From contig NZ_JARGDO010000004.1 of assembly GCF_029211185.1 (NCBI RefSeq), forward strand, positions 186,001-250,000: a stretch of 64,000 bases of DNA, written 5' to 3'. The notes under the pieces are model-generated. The model made no database searches. It saw only the letters and a program-made list of their open reading frames with translations, and was not told the origin of the DNA. Shown here in pieces: positions 35,489 to 48,734 of the stretch. Each line of letters starts with the position of its first letter. Position 1 is the stretch's first letter. This stretch comes from Tessaracoccus caeni (GTDB lineage Bacteria; Actinomycetota; Actinomycetes; Propionibacteriales; Propionibacteriaceae). A program made the translations under genes and the position numbers.

Positions 35489-36411
35489 GAACCGCCGTCG
35501 CGGTCGATCTGGGCGGTAGCAAGACGGCCGCCGCCGTCGTGTCGGCCGATGGCACCCTCGGCGAGGTGGTCACCGTCGCGACCCCTGCGGCGGAAGGCCC
35601 CGATGCGGTCCTCGACGCGGTGGCGCGCCTGATCCGTCCGCTGCTCGACGACGATGTCGCCGGGGTCGGCGTCGGCACCGCCGGCGTGGTGGACGCCGCC
35701 ACCGGCACCATCGTCTCCTCGACAGAGACCTTCGCCGACTGGGTGGGAACCGACCTCGTGACCGGGCTGCGGGATCGCCTCGGGCTCGGCGCCGAACGCG
35801 CCGTCGAGGTGCGTAACGATGTCGACGCGCACGCCCTAGGCGAGGCCTGGCTGGGCGCGGGCCGAGGACACGCGTCGATGCTGATGGTCGCCGTGGGCAC
35901 CGGAGTGGGCGGCGGAGTGATCCTGCCGGGAGGACTCTGGACGGGCGCGCACCGCCTGGCGGGCGAGATCGGCCACATCCCGACGCCGGGCGCCGACGGC
36001 CTGCGCTGCGCTTGCGGCCGCCTCGGGCACCTTGAGGCGCTGGCCGCCGGTCCTGCCATCGAGCGCCGTTACGCCGAGCGTTCGGGTGTGGCGCTGAGCG
36101 GCCGGGAGATCGTGGCGCGCGCGGAGGAGGGCGACGCCGTCGCTCAGGATGTCGTGCGGGCCGCCGCCACCGGTCTTGGCACGGCCATCGCCGGCATGGT
36201 GACCCTGCTCGACCCGTCCTGCGTGGTGGTGGGCGGCGGTGTCGCTCAGTCCGGACCCGTCTGGTGGGATCCGCTTCGGGCGGCCTGTCGCGCCCAGCTG
36301 GTCGACCTGGTTTCGGACATCGAGCTGTTGCCAGCCGAACTCGGCTCGCACGCCGGGCTGTACGGCGCGGCCAAGGCCGTCTTCGACACCATTCATCTTC
36401 ACACTCGGTAG
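35485..36411 (+). CDS. nanK: ROK-family sugar kinase, probable N-acetylmannosamine kinase
   Basis: A 308-residue kinase. The phosphate loop is AVDLGGSKTAAAVV at the N terminus. The catalytic Asp lies in RNDVDAHALGEA, then GTGVGGGVI, and the ROK zinc region HIPTPGADGLRCACGRLGHLE, in which the usual third Cys is replaced by His. It phosphorylates the lyase product in the cytoplasm. The start overlaps the lyase stop in ATGA. Glucokinase activity would be the alternative, but the operon favours ManNAc. Confidence 0.85.
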   Translation: MRTAVAVDLGGSKTAAAVVSADGTLGEVVTVATPAAEGPDAVLDAVARLIRPLLDDDVAGVGVGTAGVVDAATGTIVSSTETFADWVGTDLVTGLRDRLGLGAERAVEVRNDVDAHALGEAWLGAGRGHASMLMVAVGTGVGGGVILPGGLWTGAHRLAGEIGHIPTPGADGLRCACGRLGHLEALAAGPAIERRYAERSGVALSGREIVARAEEGDAVAQDVVRAAATGLGTAIAGMVTLLDPSCVVVGGGVAQSGPVWWDPLRAACRAQLVDLVSDIELLPAELGSHAGLYGAAKAVFDTIHLHTR

Positions 36412-36424
36412 CTGGGAGAAAGTT

Positions 36425-37102
36425 ATGACCGACATCCTGACCGCGCTCCGCGGGCGACTGATCGTCTCCTGCCAGGCCTACCCCGGTGAGCCGATGCTCG
36501 ACCCTCGCACCATGGCGCAGGTGGCGCAGGCCGCGGTGGCGGGAGGTGCCGCGGCGATCCGCGGCAAGGGCCTCGACGACTTGCGCGCCATGCGGGCCGC
36601 CGTGGACGTGCCGATCATCGGCCTGGTGAAAGTCGGCGCGGAGGGCGTCTACATCACGCCCACGCTGGAGGACTGCCTGGCGGTCGCGGAGACGGGCTGC
36701 GAGATCGTCGCGCTCGACGGCACGCGACGTCCCCGGCCGGACGGCCGGACGCTGGCCGAGACGATCGCCGGCCTGCATGAGGCCTACCCGGATGTGCTGG
36801 TTATGGCCGACTGCGGCTCGCTCGGAGACGCCGAGGCCGCGCTAGCTGCTGGCGCTGACGTGATCGGCACGACGCTGGCCGGTTACTCCGGCGAACGCCC
36901 CAAGACTGCCGGCCCGGACTGGGAGTTCGTGGACCAGGCCGTCGCGCTGCCCGCGCCGGTCTTCGTCGAGGGTCGCGTTCATTCGCCGGCAGACGCGGCC
37001 GAGGCCATCCGTCGCGGCGCGTGGGCCGTGGTCGTCGGCACCGCCATCACCCACCCGACCACCATCACCTCCTGGTTCGCCGAGGCCGTCGCGGGAGCCT
37101 GA
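36425..37102 (+). CDS. nanE: N-acetylmannosamine-6-phosphate 2-epimerase
   Basis: A 225-residue TIM-barrel epimerase that turns ManNAc-6-P into GlcNAc-6-P. Family segments are GRLIVSCQAYPGEPM, AAIRGKGLDDLRAM, VPIIGLVKV (with the catalytic Lys), TGCEIVALDGT, VMADCGSLGDA and VIGTTLAGYSG. The start at 36425 follows GGGAGAAAG, 13 bp after nanK. It completes the route from sialic acid to the amino-sugar pool. Confidence 0.95.
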   Translation: MTDILTALRGRLIVSCQAYPGEPMLDPRTMAQVAQAAVAGGAAAIRGKGLDDLRAMRAAVDVPIIGLVKVGAEGVYITPTLEDCLAVAETGCEIVALDGTRRPRPDGRTLAETIAGLHEAYPDVLVMADCGSLGDAEAALAAGADVIGTTLAGYSGERPKTAGPDWEFVDQAVALPAPVFVEGRVHSPADAAEAIRRGAWAVVVGTAITHPTTITSWFAEAVAGA

Positions 37103-37103
37103 C

Positions 37104-38171
37104 GTGGAGACCTTCTCACTGGCCCGCATCGGCGACGTCGTCGAGGGCTCTGCCTTCGAGCGCACGTGCCCGCGCATCCCGGCGCTGTGCGTCACGTCGA
37201 CCGGGCGGGTGCTCGCGGCGTGGGATGTCCGCGCCGACTGGCGGGATCTGCCCGGCGCGTTCGACATCGCCTACCGGGTCTCCGACGACGCCGGCCGCAC
37301 GTGGGGACCGGTGCGGATCCTGCGGCGCCACGAGGGAGCGCACGGCTTCGGCGACGCGAGCCTCATCGCCGATCCAGCCACGGGCCGGCTGCATTGCTGG
37401 TACGTGGGCAGCCGCAGAGAGAGCTACTTCTCGGCTGAGCCCGGCGGCGACGGGCTGTCGCTGTGGCTGTCCACCTCCGACGACGACGGCGAGACGTGGA
37501 CGCATCGCGACCTCACCGCGCTGCGCCCTCCGGATGTCGGCGGCATGTTCGCCGCATCCGGCAACGGTTGCGCGCTGGCGACCGGCCGGCTGCTGCAGGG
37601 ATTCGTGCTGCGGGTGGACGGCCAGAACTACACGGCCATCGGGCGCAGCGACGACGGGGGCGACACCTGGGTGCTGGGTCCGCGTCTGGGGCCGGACTGC
37701 GACGAGAACAAGCTGCTCGCGCTCAGCGATGGCTCCGTGCTGCTGCACGCTCGCGCTCAGCCGCGACGACGGTGGGCCCTCTCGCATGACGGCGGGGAGA
37801 CGTTCGGCCGCCCGCTCCCGCACGAGCAGCTCGTCGACCCGGCATGCAACGGCGGCCTCGCTACCTGGGGCGACCTCACCGTCGCGACGCTGCTCGACGA
37901 CGAACACGAGCGCCGCCGGCTGACCCTTCGCTGGTCCTTCGATGACGGACGAACCTGGCCTGGCCAGACGCTGCTGGACGCGGGCGCGTGCGCCTACTCC
38001 GTCGCGGCAGAGCTCCCCGACGGCGCCTTGGGGGTCCTCTGGGAGGCCGGCGACTACGAAGAGCTGCTGTTCGCGCGCATCCCCGCCGGCCGCCCGGCCG
38101 ACATCGTCGCTCGCGGCGTCTCCGTAGGCGCCGCAACCCCGCCCGCCGCCGGTCAGGCTGAAAACGTCTAG
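37104..38171 (+). CDS. Sialidase-family protein without signal peptide
   Basis: A 355-residue six-bladed propeller of the GH33 type. The RIP motif with the first catalytic Arg is in TCPRIPAL near the N terminus. Five Asp-box repeats are visible: SDDAGRTW, SDDDGETW, SDDGGDTW, SHDGGETF and SFDDGRTW. There is no signal peptide, lipobox or wall anchor, so it should act in the cytoplasm, unlike the classical secreted sialidases. GTG start 2 bp after the nanE stop. It may cleave imported sialyl-oligosaccharides, or act as a sialic acid processing isomerase or anhydro-sialic acid enzyme. Confidence 0.8.
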   Translation: METFSLARIGDVVEGSAFERTCPRIPALCVTSTGRVLAAWDVRADWRDLPGAFDIAYRVSDDAGRTWGPVRILRRHEGAHGFGDASLIADPATGRLHCWYVGSRRESYFSAEPGGDGLSLWLSTSDDDGETWTHRDLTALRPPDVGGMFAASGNGCALATGRLLQGFVLRVDGQNYTAIGRSDDGGDTWVLGPRLGPDCDENKLLALSDGSVLLHARAQPRRRWALSHDGGETFGRPLPHEQLVDPACNGGLATWGDLTVATLLDDEHERRRLTLRWSFDDGRTWPGQTLLDAGACAYSVAAELPDGALGVLWEAGDYEELLFARIPAGRPADIVARGVSVGAATPPAAGQAENV

Positions 38172-38214
38172 TGCGGCTGCGTCCGTCGCTATGTCGACCA
38201 ACGCAGCCGCACTA
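38169..38214. repeat. Intergenic palindrome, GCGGCTGCGT family, copy at the end of the sialate operon
   Basis: TAGTGCGGCTGCGT (38169-38182) and its exact complement (38201-38214) flank an 18-base loop. The left arm begins with the sialidase TAG stop codon itself. A partial copy (AGCAGCCGCGCTAAC) follows at about 38244-38258. It lies between convergent genes, so it may also end transcription. Confidence 0.85.
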
Positions 38215-38261
38215 ACCAATGGCAGCCTCAAGAACCGACGGAAGCAGCCGCGCTAACCTGC

Positions 38262-43957
<5,696 letters not shown>

Positions 43958-43993
43958 GCAATAGCTCGCCTAACTCGACCCTAGAGGAGACTC

Positions 43994-44791
43994 ATGAACT
44001 ACCGCCTGGCCATGCTCGACGTCGACGGCACGCTGCAGCATCGGGGCGAATGGAACCCCGGCGCGATGGAACTCGTCGACTTGCTCTACCGCCGCGGCAT
44101 CACCGTGGCGCTGTGCTCCGGACGCACCACCCAGTCCATGCTGTGGCTGGCCGAACAGCTCGGCCACGTGAGGTTCGTCTCCGCCAACAGCGGTGCGACG
44201 GTGCTGGAGCACCGGGGCGACGAGTGGGTGACGCTGGCGCATCGCGCGATCGACGCAGATGCGGTGGGGAACGCCATCGAGCGCTGCGCCGAGGCCGGTA
44301 TCGAGGTGTGGCTGCACACCGAACGGGAGTGGATTGCCGCAGAGCGCACCCCCAGGGTGGAGCTGGACGAGAGCTTCGTCGGCGATACCGCGAGCGTGCA
44401 GACGCTGACCGCCCGGGACGATGTCGGCAAGCTGCTCCTTCTGATCGGCAAGCCGGGGGAGGCCGGGATCGCCCGCAGCATCGGCGACGTCCCCGGGGTG
44501 GCGGCGGTCGCGTCCAGCAGCGTCTTCGTCGACCTCGTGCCCGAGGCCGCCGCCGCGGGCAAGGGCGGCGACGTGCTGATCGAACGGCTCGGTATCAACT
44601 GGGACGAGGTGATCGCGGTGGGCGATAGCGAGAACGACCGCGGCATGCTCCGCAACGCCGGCCTCGGCATCGCGATCGCGCCGATGACCGTCGAGGCCCT
44701 CGGCGACGCGCGCCCGAGCCAGACGCGCCGAGAGGCTGCCGACACGGCGGAAGCCCTTGCCGTGCTACGAGAGTTCTTGGCCGGGGCTTAG
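43994..44791 (+). CDS. HAD-superfamily hydrolase (Cof type)
   Basis: A 265-residue phosphatase. Motif I is LAMLDVDGTLQ, motif II VALCSGRTTQS, motif III in VGKLLLLIGK and motif IV AVGDSENDRGML. A type IIB cap domain lies between motifs II and III, as in Cof/YidA sugar-phosphate phosphatases. The substrate is unknown. The start follows AGAGGAG, 36 bp after the glycosylase gene. Confidence 0.88.
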   Translation: MNYRLAMLDVDGTLQHRGEWNPGAMELVDLLYRRGITVALCSGRTTQSMLWLAEQLGHVRFVSANSGATVLEHRGDEWVTLAHRAIDADAVGNAIERCAEAGIEVWLHTEREWIAAERTPRVELDESFVGDTASVQTLTARDDVGKLLLLIGKPGEAGIARSIGDVPGVAAVASSSVFVDLVPEAAAAGKGGDVLIERLGINWDEVIAVGDSENDRGMLRNAGLGIAIAPMTVEALGDARPSQTRREAADTAEALAVLREFLAGA

Positions 44792-44950
44792 CCTGGATCC
44801 ACCGATCCCCACCTACTACGCGACCCCATCCAGGCACACTGGCTTCCCCGTCCCCGCTCAACAGACGACCCGGTATGCCCTCGCGGATACGGATTGCCAT
44901 TGCACCCGTCTGAGGCCGCTCGCTACGGCGGCTACCGGTGGATCCAGGCT
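44788..44950. repeat. 163-bp segment bounded by perfect 15-bp inverted repeats
   Basis: AGCCTGGATCCACCG (44788-44802) and its exact complement (44936-44950) flank a gene-free segment between convergent genes. The left copy starts inside the last codons of the HAD gene. The interior contains CTACTACGCGAC, which also appears at about 137-148 and, one base changed, in the hairpin at 11242. The segment could be a MITE-type remnant or a long-range hairpin terminator. Confidence 0.6.
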
Positions 44951-44970
44951 TAGCGCGCCACGCGCGAGCC

Positions 44971-46407
44971 TCACGGGGCGGAGCTTGCGTCCAATCCGGG
45001 CTCGGGACTGGCCGCGATGGTGGTGATGAGGCTGAGGGCGTGTTCCAGTTCCGCATCGCTCGCAGCCCCGAAGCCGAACACGATGCCTGAACTGCCGGAA
45101 CCCGACCAGTACTGCGAGAGCGGGCTGACGGCGATCCCGGCGGCGGCGAGTTCGGCCACCACTTCGTCCTCGGGGCGCGCGGTCTCCAGAACGGCATGGA
45201 GCCCGCCGTCCATCGGATGGACGCGCGCGCCCGGGATGCCCGTCAATGCGGCCACCACGTGGGTGCGCCGTCGACGATAGCGGTTGCGCATCCGCTGGGT
45301 ATGCAGTCGCAGGGCGCCGCTGCCCAGGTAGTTCGCCACGGCCCGCTGGGTGACCATGCCGACGGGTTGGCCCAGGTCTGCGCGAGCTTCGGCGACGGCC
45401 GGCACCAGCCAGGCCGGCAGGGCGAGAAATCCGGTGGCGAGGGCGGGGGTGAGGATCTTCGACAGCGTTCCGAGAAGCACCACCTTGCCGTCGACGGGGT
45501 CGTCCAGAGCCGCGAGCGCCGGCAGCGGTGCCGAGGTGTAGCGCAGCTCGGAGTCGTAGTCGTCCTCCACGATGACGACGTCGTGGCGTCGGGCCCACTC
45601 GAGCAGCCGCTGGCGCCGATCGATCGGGAGCGAACCGCCCAACGGGTACTGATGGCTAGGGGTGACGAGAAGCAGGTCGGGGGCGTCGGAACCGGTCGGC
45701 AGATCCGTGACGCGCAGACCGCGCTCGTCGACGGCCAGCGGCACCACCGTCGCACCGAGCAGGGCGGGCACCCGTCTCAGCGAAGGATATCCGGGCTCCT
45801 CGACCCCCACCCGAAGACGAGACGGGGTGCCGCCTGCGAGCGCGAGCAGGAGCAGCGTGAAGCCCTCCCGTCCTCCTCCGGTCACCGCGAGGTGCGTCGG
45901 ATCGTGCACCACGGCGCGCATCCGGCGCAGGTGCTCGCACCACGCGCGACGGAGCTCCGGCAGTCCCAAGGCCGGCACGACGGCATCCACGGGTGCGGAC
46001 GAGGCTTGTCGCCAGGCCGCCTTCCATGCAGGGCCCACCACGTCGACGGCCCAGGGCCTTCCTGGGCTGAGATCCAACATCCTGCGCGGTGTGGCGCGCG
46101 CCGGTCCGACCGGTCGGGAACGCCGGGGATGGACGCGCCGCAGCTGGGGGTTCACGACGGTCGAGCGTCCCGGGGATGCGCTGAGGTATCCCTCTGCGAG
46201 CAGCTGGTCGTAGGCGGCGACCACCGAACCGCGCGAGATCCCCAGATGGGCGGCGAGCGCGCGGCTCGACGGCACCGGGTCGCCCGGGGAGAGCACCGTC
46301 TCCCCGATCAGGCGACGCAGGTCTGCGGCGAGCCGAACCGGGATGGGGCCGCCGACGCTGCTGCTGCCAAGACGGATGGGGATCGTTATCTCGGGAGTAG
46401 CGCGCAT
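44971..46407 (-). CDS. pdxR: MocR-family regulator, probable PdxR
   Basis: A 478-residue fusion of a GntR winged helix (about residues 10-85, LAAHLGISRGSVVAAYDQL) with a fold type I aminotransferase domain. The PLP-binding Lys is in LLGTLSKILTPALATGF, with VTPSHQYPLGG and IVEDDYDSE earlier. Such MocR proteins next to pdxST are PdxR, which activate PLP synthesis and respond to PLP. The ATG at 46407 is 6 bases from the -10 box TATGTT (46414-46419), so its mRNA is probably leaderless. It is divergent from pdxS. Confidence 0.9.
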   Translation of the reverse strand: MRATPEITIPIRLGSSSVGGPIPVRLAADLRRLIGETVLSPGDPVPSSRALAAHLGISRGSVVAAYDQLLAEGYLSASPGRSTVVNPQLRRVHPRRSRPVGPARATPRRMLDLSPGRPWAVDVVGPAWKAAWRQASSAPVDAVVPALGLPELRRAWCEHLRRMRAVVHDPTHLAVTGGGREGFTLLLLALAGGTPSRLRVGVEEPGYPSLRRVPALLGATVVPLAVDERGLRVTDLPTGSDAPDLLLVTPSHQYPLGGSLPIDRRQRLLEWARRHDVVIVEDDYDSELRYTSAPLPALAALDDPVDGKVVLLGTLSKILTPALATGFLALPAWLVPAVAEARADLGQPVGMVTQRAVANYLGSGALRLHTQRMRNRYRRRRTHVVAALTGIPGARVHPMDGGLHAVLETARPEDEVVAELAAAGIAVSPLSQYWSGSGSSGIVFGFGAASDAELEHALSLITTIAASPEPGLDASSAP

Positions 46408-46487
46408 GCCGACAACATACTGGCCCAATGACAATGGAATGTTTCTGGCTCTCGGAATAGTCCGGTATCGCGGCCACGATGTAGCCC
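46408..46487. promoter_or_regulatory. Divergent pdxR/pdxS promoter region
   Basis: The 80-bp gap holds two leaderless promoters: TATGTT for pdxR on the minus strand, 6 bases from its ATG, and CACGAT (46475-46480), 7 bases before the pdxS ATG. CTGGCCCAA and CTGGCTCTC form a direct repeat about 25 bp apart (from 46420 and 46445), a plausible PdxR site because MocR proteins often bind direct repeats. Confidence 0.5.
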
Positions 46488-47384
46488 ATGACAACTTTTG
46501 CTGGTTCTCCTCTGGTCAAGCGCGGCTTGGCCGACATGCTCAAGGGCGGCGTGATCATGGACGTCGTGACGCCGGAGCAGGCTCGCATCGCCGAAGATGC
46601 CGGTGCCGTCGCCGTGATGGCTCTGGAGCGTGTGCCCGCGGACATCCGGGCTCAGGGCGGCGTCGCCCGGATGAGCGATCCGGATCTGATCAGCGCGATC
46701 ATCGAGACGGTTTCCATCCCGGTGATGGCCAAGGCCCGGATCGGGCACTTCGTCGAAGCCCAGGTGCTGCAGCACCTCGAGGTGGACTACATCGACGAGT
46801 CCGAGGTGCTTTCGCCCGCCGACTACGTCAACCACATCGACAAGCACGCGTTCACCGTCCCCTTCGTCTGCGGGGCGACCAACCTGGGGGAGGCCCTGCG
46901 CCGGATCACCGAAGGCGCGGCGATGATCCGTTCCAAGGGAGAGGCCGGCACCGGCGACGTCTCCGAGGCCACCAAGCACATCCGCACCATCCGGCGCGAG
47001 ATCGCGGCGCTCAAGGCCGCCTACGACGCGAGCCCCGACGAGCTGTACGTCGCCGCGAAGAACCTGCAGGCGCCGTACGAGCTGGTGCTCGAGGTGGCCA
47101 GAACCGGGACGCTCCCGGTGGTGCTGTTCACCGCGGGGGGCGTGGCGACGCCGGCCGACGCGGCGCTCATGATGCAGCTCGGGGCGGACGGCGTCTTCGT
47201 CGGCTCCGGCATCTTCAAGTCCGGCAACCCCGCGGCTCGGGCGGCGGCCATCGTCAAGGCGACGGCGCTCTACAACGATCCCGCCGTCATCGCCGACGCG
47301 TCTCGCGGCCTCGGTGAGGCCATGGTCGGAATCAACGTCGCAGACCTGCCGGCGCCGCACCGTCTCGCCGAGCGCGGCTGGTGA
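46488..47384 (+). CDS. pdxS: Pyridoxal 5'-phosphate synthase, PdxS subunit
   Basis: A 298-residue TIM barrel that builds PLP from ribose 5-phosphate, glyceraldehyde 3-phosphate and ammonia. Family segments are [54 protein letters not shown] (active Lys) and [12 protein letters not shown]. The C-terminal GEAMVGI is present. It assembles into a dodecamer fed with ammonia by PdxT. The stop overlaps the pdxT GTG start. Confidence 0.97.
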   Translation: MTTFAGSPLVKRGLADMLKGGVIMDVVTPEQARIAEDAGAVAVMALERVPADIRAQGGVARMSDPDLISAIIETVSIPVMAKARIGHFVEAQVLQHLEVDYIDESEVLSPADYVNHIDKHAFTVPFVCGATNLGEALRRITEGAAMIRSKGEAGTGDVSEATKHIRTIRREIAALKAAYDASPDELYVAAKNLQAPYELVLEVARTGTLPVVLFTAGGVATPADAALMMQLGADGVFVGSGIFKSGNPAARAAAIVKATALYNDPAVIADASRGLGEAMVGINVADLPAPHRLAERGW

Positions 47385-47983
47385 ACCGGCCGACGGTCGG
47401 CGTCCTCGCGCTTCAAGGCGGGGTGCGCGAGCACGTCGGTCTGCTGGAGACGGTCGGCGCCAAGGTGGCACTGCTGCGCACGCCGTCGGATCTGGCTGGG
47501 GCGGACGGACTACGGATCGACGGCCTGGTGCTGCCTGGAGGGGAGTCGTCCACCATCGATCGGCTGCTGCGGCTGTTCGGCCTGCAGCAGCCGCTCGCGG
47601 ACGCGATCCGTGCCGGTCTGCCCACTCTCGGTACCTGCGCCGGGTTGATCCTGCTCGCTCAGCGGGTGGTGGACGCAGCTCCGGGCCAGCAGACACTCGG
47701 CGCGCTCGACATCACCGTCCGGCGCAACGCCTTCGGACCGCAGGTGAACTCCGCCGAGGTCGATCTCGACACCGTGCTGGGGCCGGCCAGGGTCGCGTTC
47801 ATTCGGGCGCCGCAGGTCGACCAGATGGGTGCCGGAGTCGAGGTGCTCGCCCGGCATGCGGGGCGCGTCGTCGCCGTCCGCCGAGCGGGAATCACCGGAC
47901 TCGCCTTCCACCCCGAGCTGACCGGGGATGCCCTCTTCCACCGTGGCTTGGTCGCAGATCTCCGGGGCTCGTCGCACGTTTGA
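47381..47983 (+). CDS. pdxT: Pyridoxal 5'-phosphate synthase, glutaminase subunit PdxT
   Basis: A 200-residue class I glutamine amidotransferase. [13 protein letters not shown] opens the fold, the oxyanion segment is [12 protein letters not shown], the nucleophile Cys is in [10 protein letters not shown], and His-Glu of the triad are in [10 protein letters not shown]. It releases ammonia for PdxS. The GTG start lies in a GTGA overlap with the pdxS stop. Confidence 0.96.
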   Translation: MNRPTVGVLALQGGVREHVGLLETVGAKVALLRTPSDLAGADGLRIDGLVLPGGESSTIDRLLRLFGLQQPLADAIRAGLPTLGTCAGLILLAQRVVDAAPGQQTLGALDITVRRNAFGPQVNSAEVDLDTVLGPARVAFIRAPQVDQMGAGVEVLARHAGRVVAVRRAGITGLAFHPELTGDALFHRGLVADLRGSSHV

Positions 47984-48017
47984 TGCGGGGCGGGTGACAG
48001 GCCCTAGGCTGGGCGCC

Positions 48018-48734
48018 ATGGATTGGTCCTCATATCGCGCCGTGCTGTTCGATCTCGACGGCGTGCTCACCCCCACGGCCGAGGTGCACATGCGCGCCTG
48101 GGGCCGGATGTTCAACGACTTCCTGTCCGGCCTCCCCGGCCAGGCCCCGTATACCGATGAGGACTACTTCGCCTACGTCGACGGCAAGCCCCGCTACGAC
48201 GGCGTGCGCGACTTCCTCGCCTCCCGGGGGATCGCGCTTCCCGAAGGCACGCCGGAGGACGCGCCGTCGGAGGAGACCGTCTGCGGGCTCGGCAATCGGA
48301 AGAACGACGCCTTCAACGAGACCCTCGCGCGTGACGGCGTCGCCCCGTACCCGGGTTCGCTCGGCTTGGTTCAGGATCTGGCCGCCGACGGCGTCGCGAT
48401 GGCCGTGGTGTCGTCGTCGAAGAACGCCGGTCCCGTGCTCGCCGCCGCCCGGCTGAGCGACTACTTCCCGGTGGTGGTCGACGGTGTGGTCGCCAGGGCC
48501 GAGGGCCTGCCCGGCAAGCCCGCTCCCGACACCTACCTGCGCGCCGCCCAGCTGCTGGGCGTCGAGCCTGCGCAATGCGTCGTGGTGGAGGACGCCATCT
48601 CCGGCGTGCAGTCCGGTGCCGCCGGAGGCTTCGGCCTCGTCGTGGGCGTCGACCGCGGTGTTGGAGCAGAAGACCTGAGCGCCCACGGCGCCACCCTCGT
48701 CGTCACCGATCTTCAAGAACTGAGGCAGTCATGA
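48018..48734 (+). CDS. Beta-phosphoglucomutase family HAD protein
   Basis: A 238-residue HAD hydrolase-type mutase. Motif I is VLFDLDGVLTPTAEVHM with the nucleophile Asp; VVSSSKNA and KPAPDTYLRAAQLLGV, then VVEDAISGVQSG, complete the active site. A four-helix cap sits after motif I. With the GH65 phosphorylase that follows by an ATGA overlap, it would convert released beta-glucose 1-phosphate to glucose 6-phosphate. ATG at 48018 has TAGGCT (48005-48010) 7 bases upstream, a leaderless start. Confidence 0.88.
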   Translation: MDWSSYRAVLFDLDGVLTPTAEVHMRAWGRMFNDFLSGLPGQAPYTDEDYFAYVDGKPRYDGVRDFLASRGIALPEGTPEDAPSEETVCGLGNRKNDAFNETLARDGVAPYPGSLGLVQDLAADGVAMAVVSSSKNAGPVLAAARLSDYFPVVVDGVVARAEGLPGKPAPDTYLRAAQLLGVEPAQCVVVEDAISGVQSGAAGGFGLVVGVDRGVGAEDLSAHGATLVVTDLQELRQS

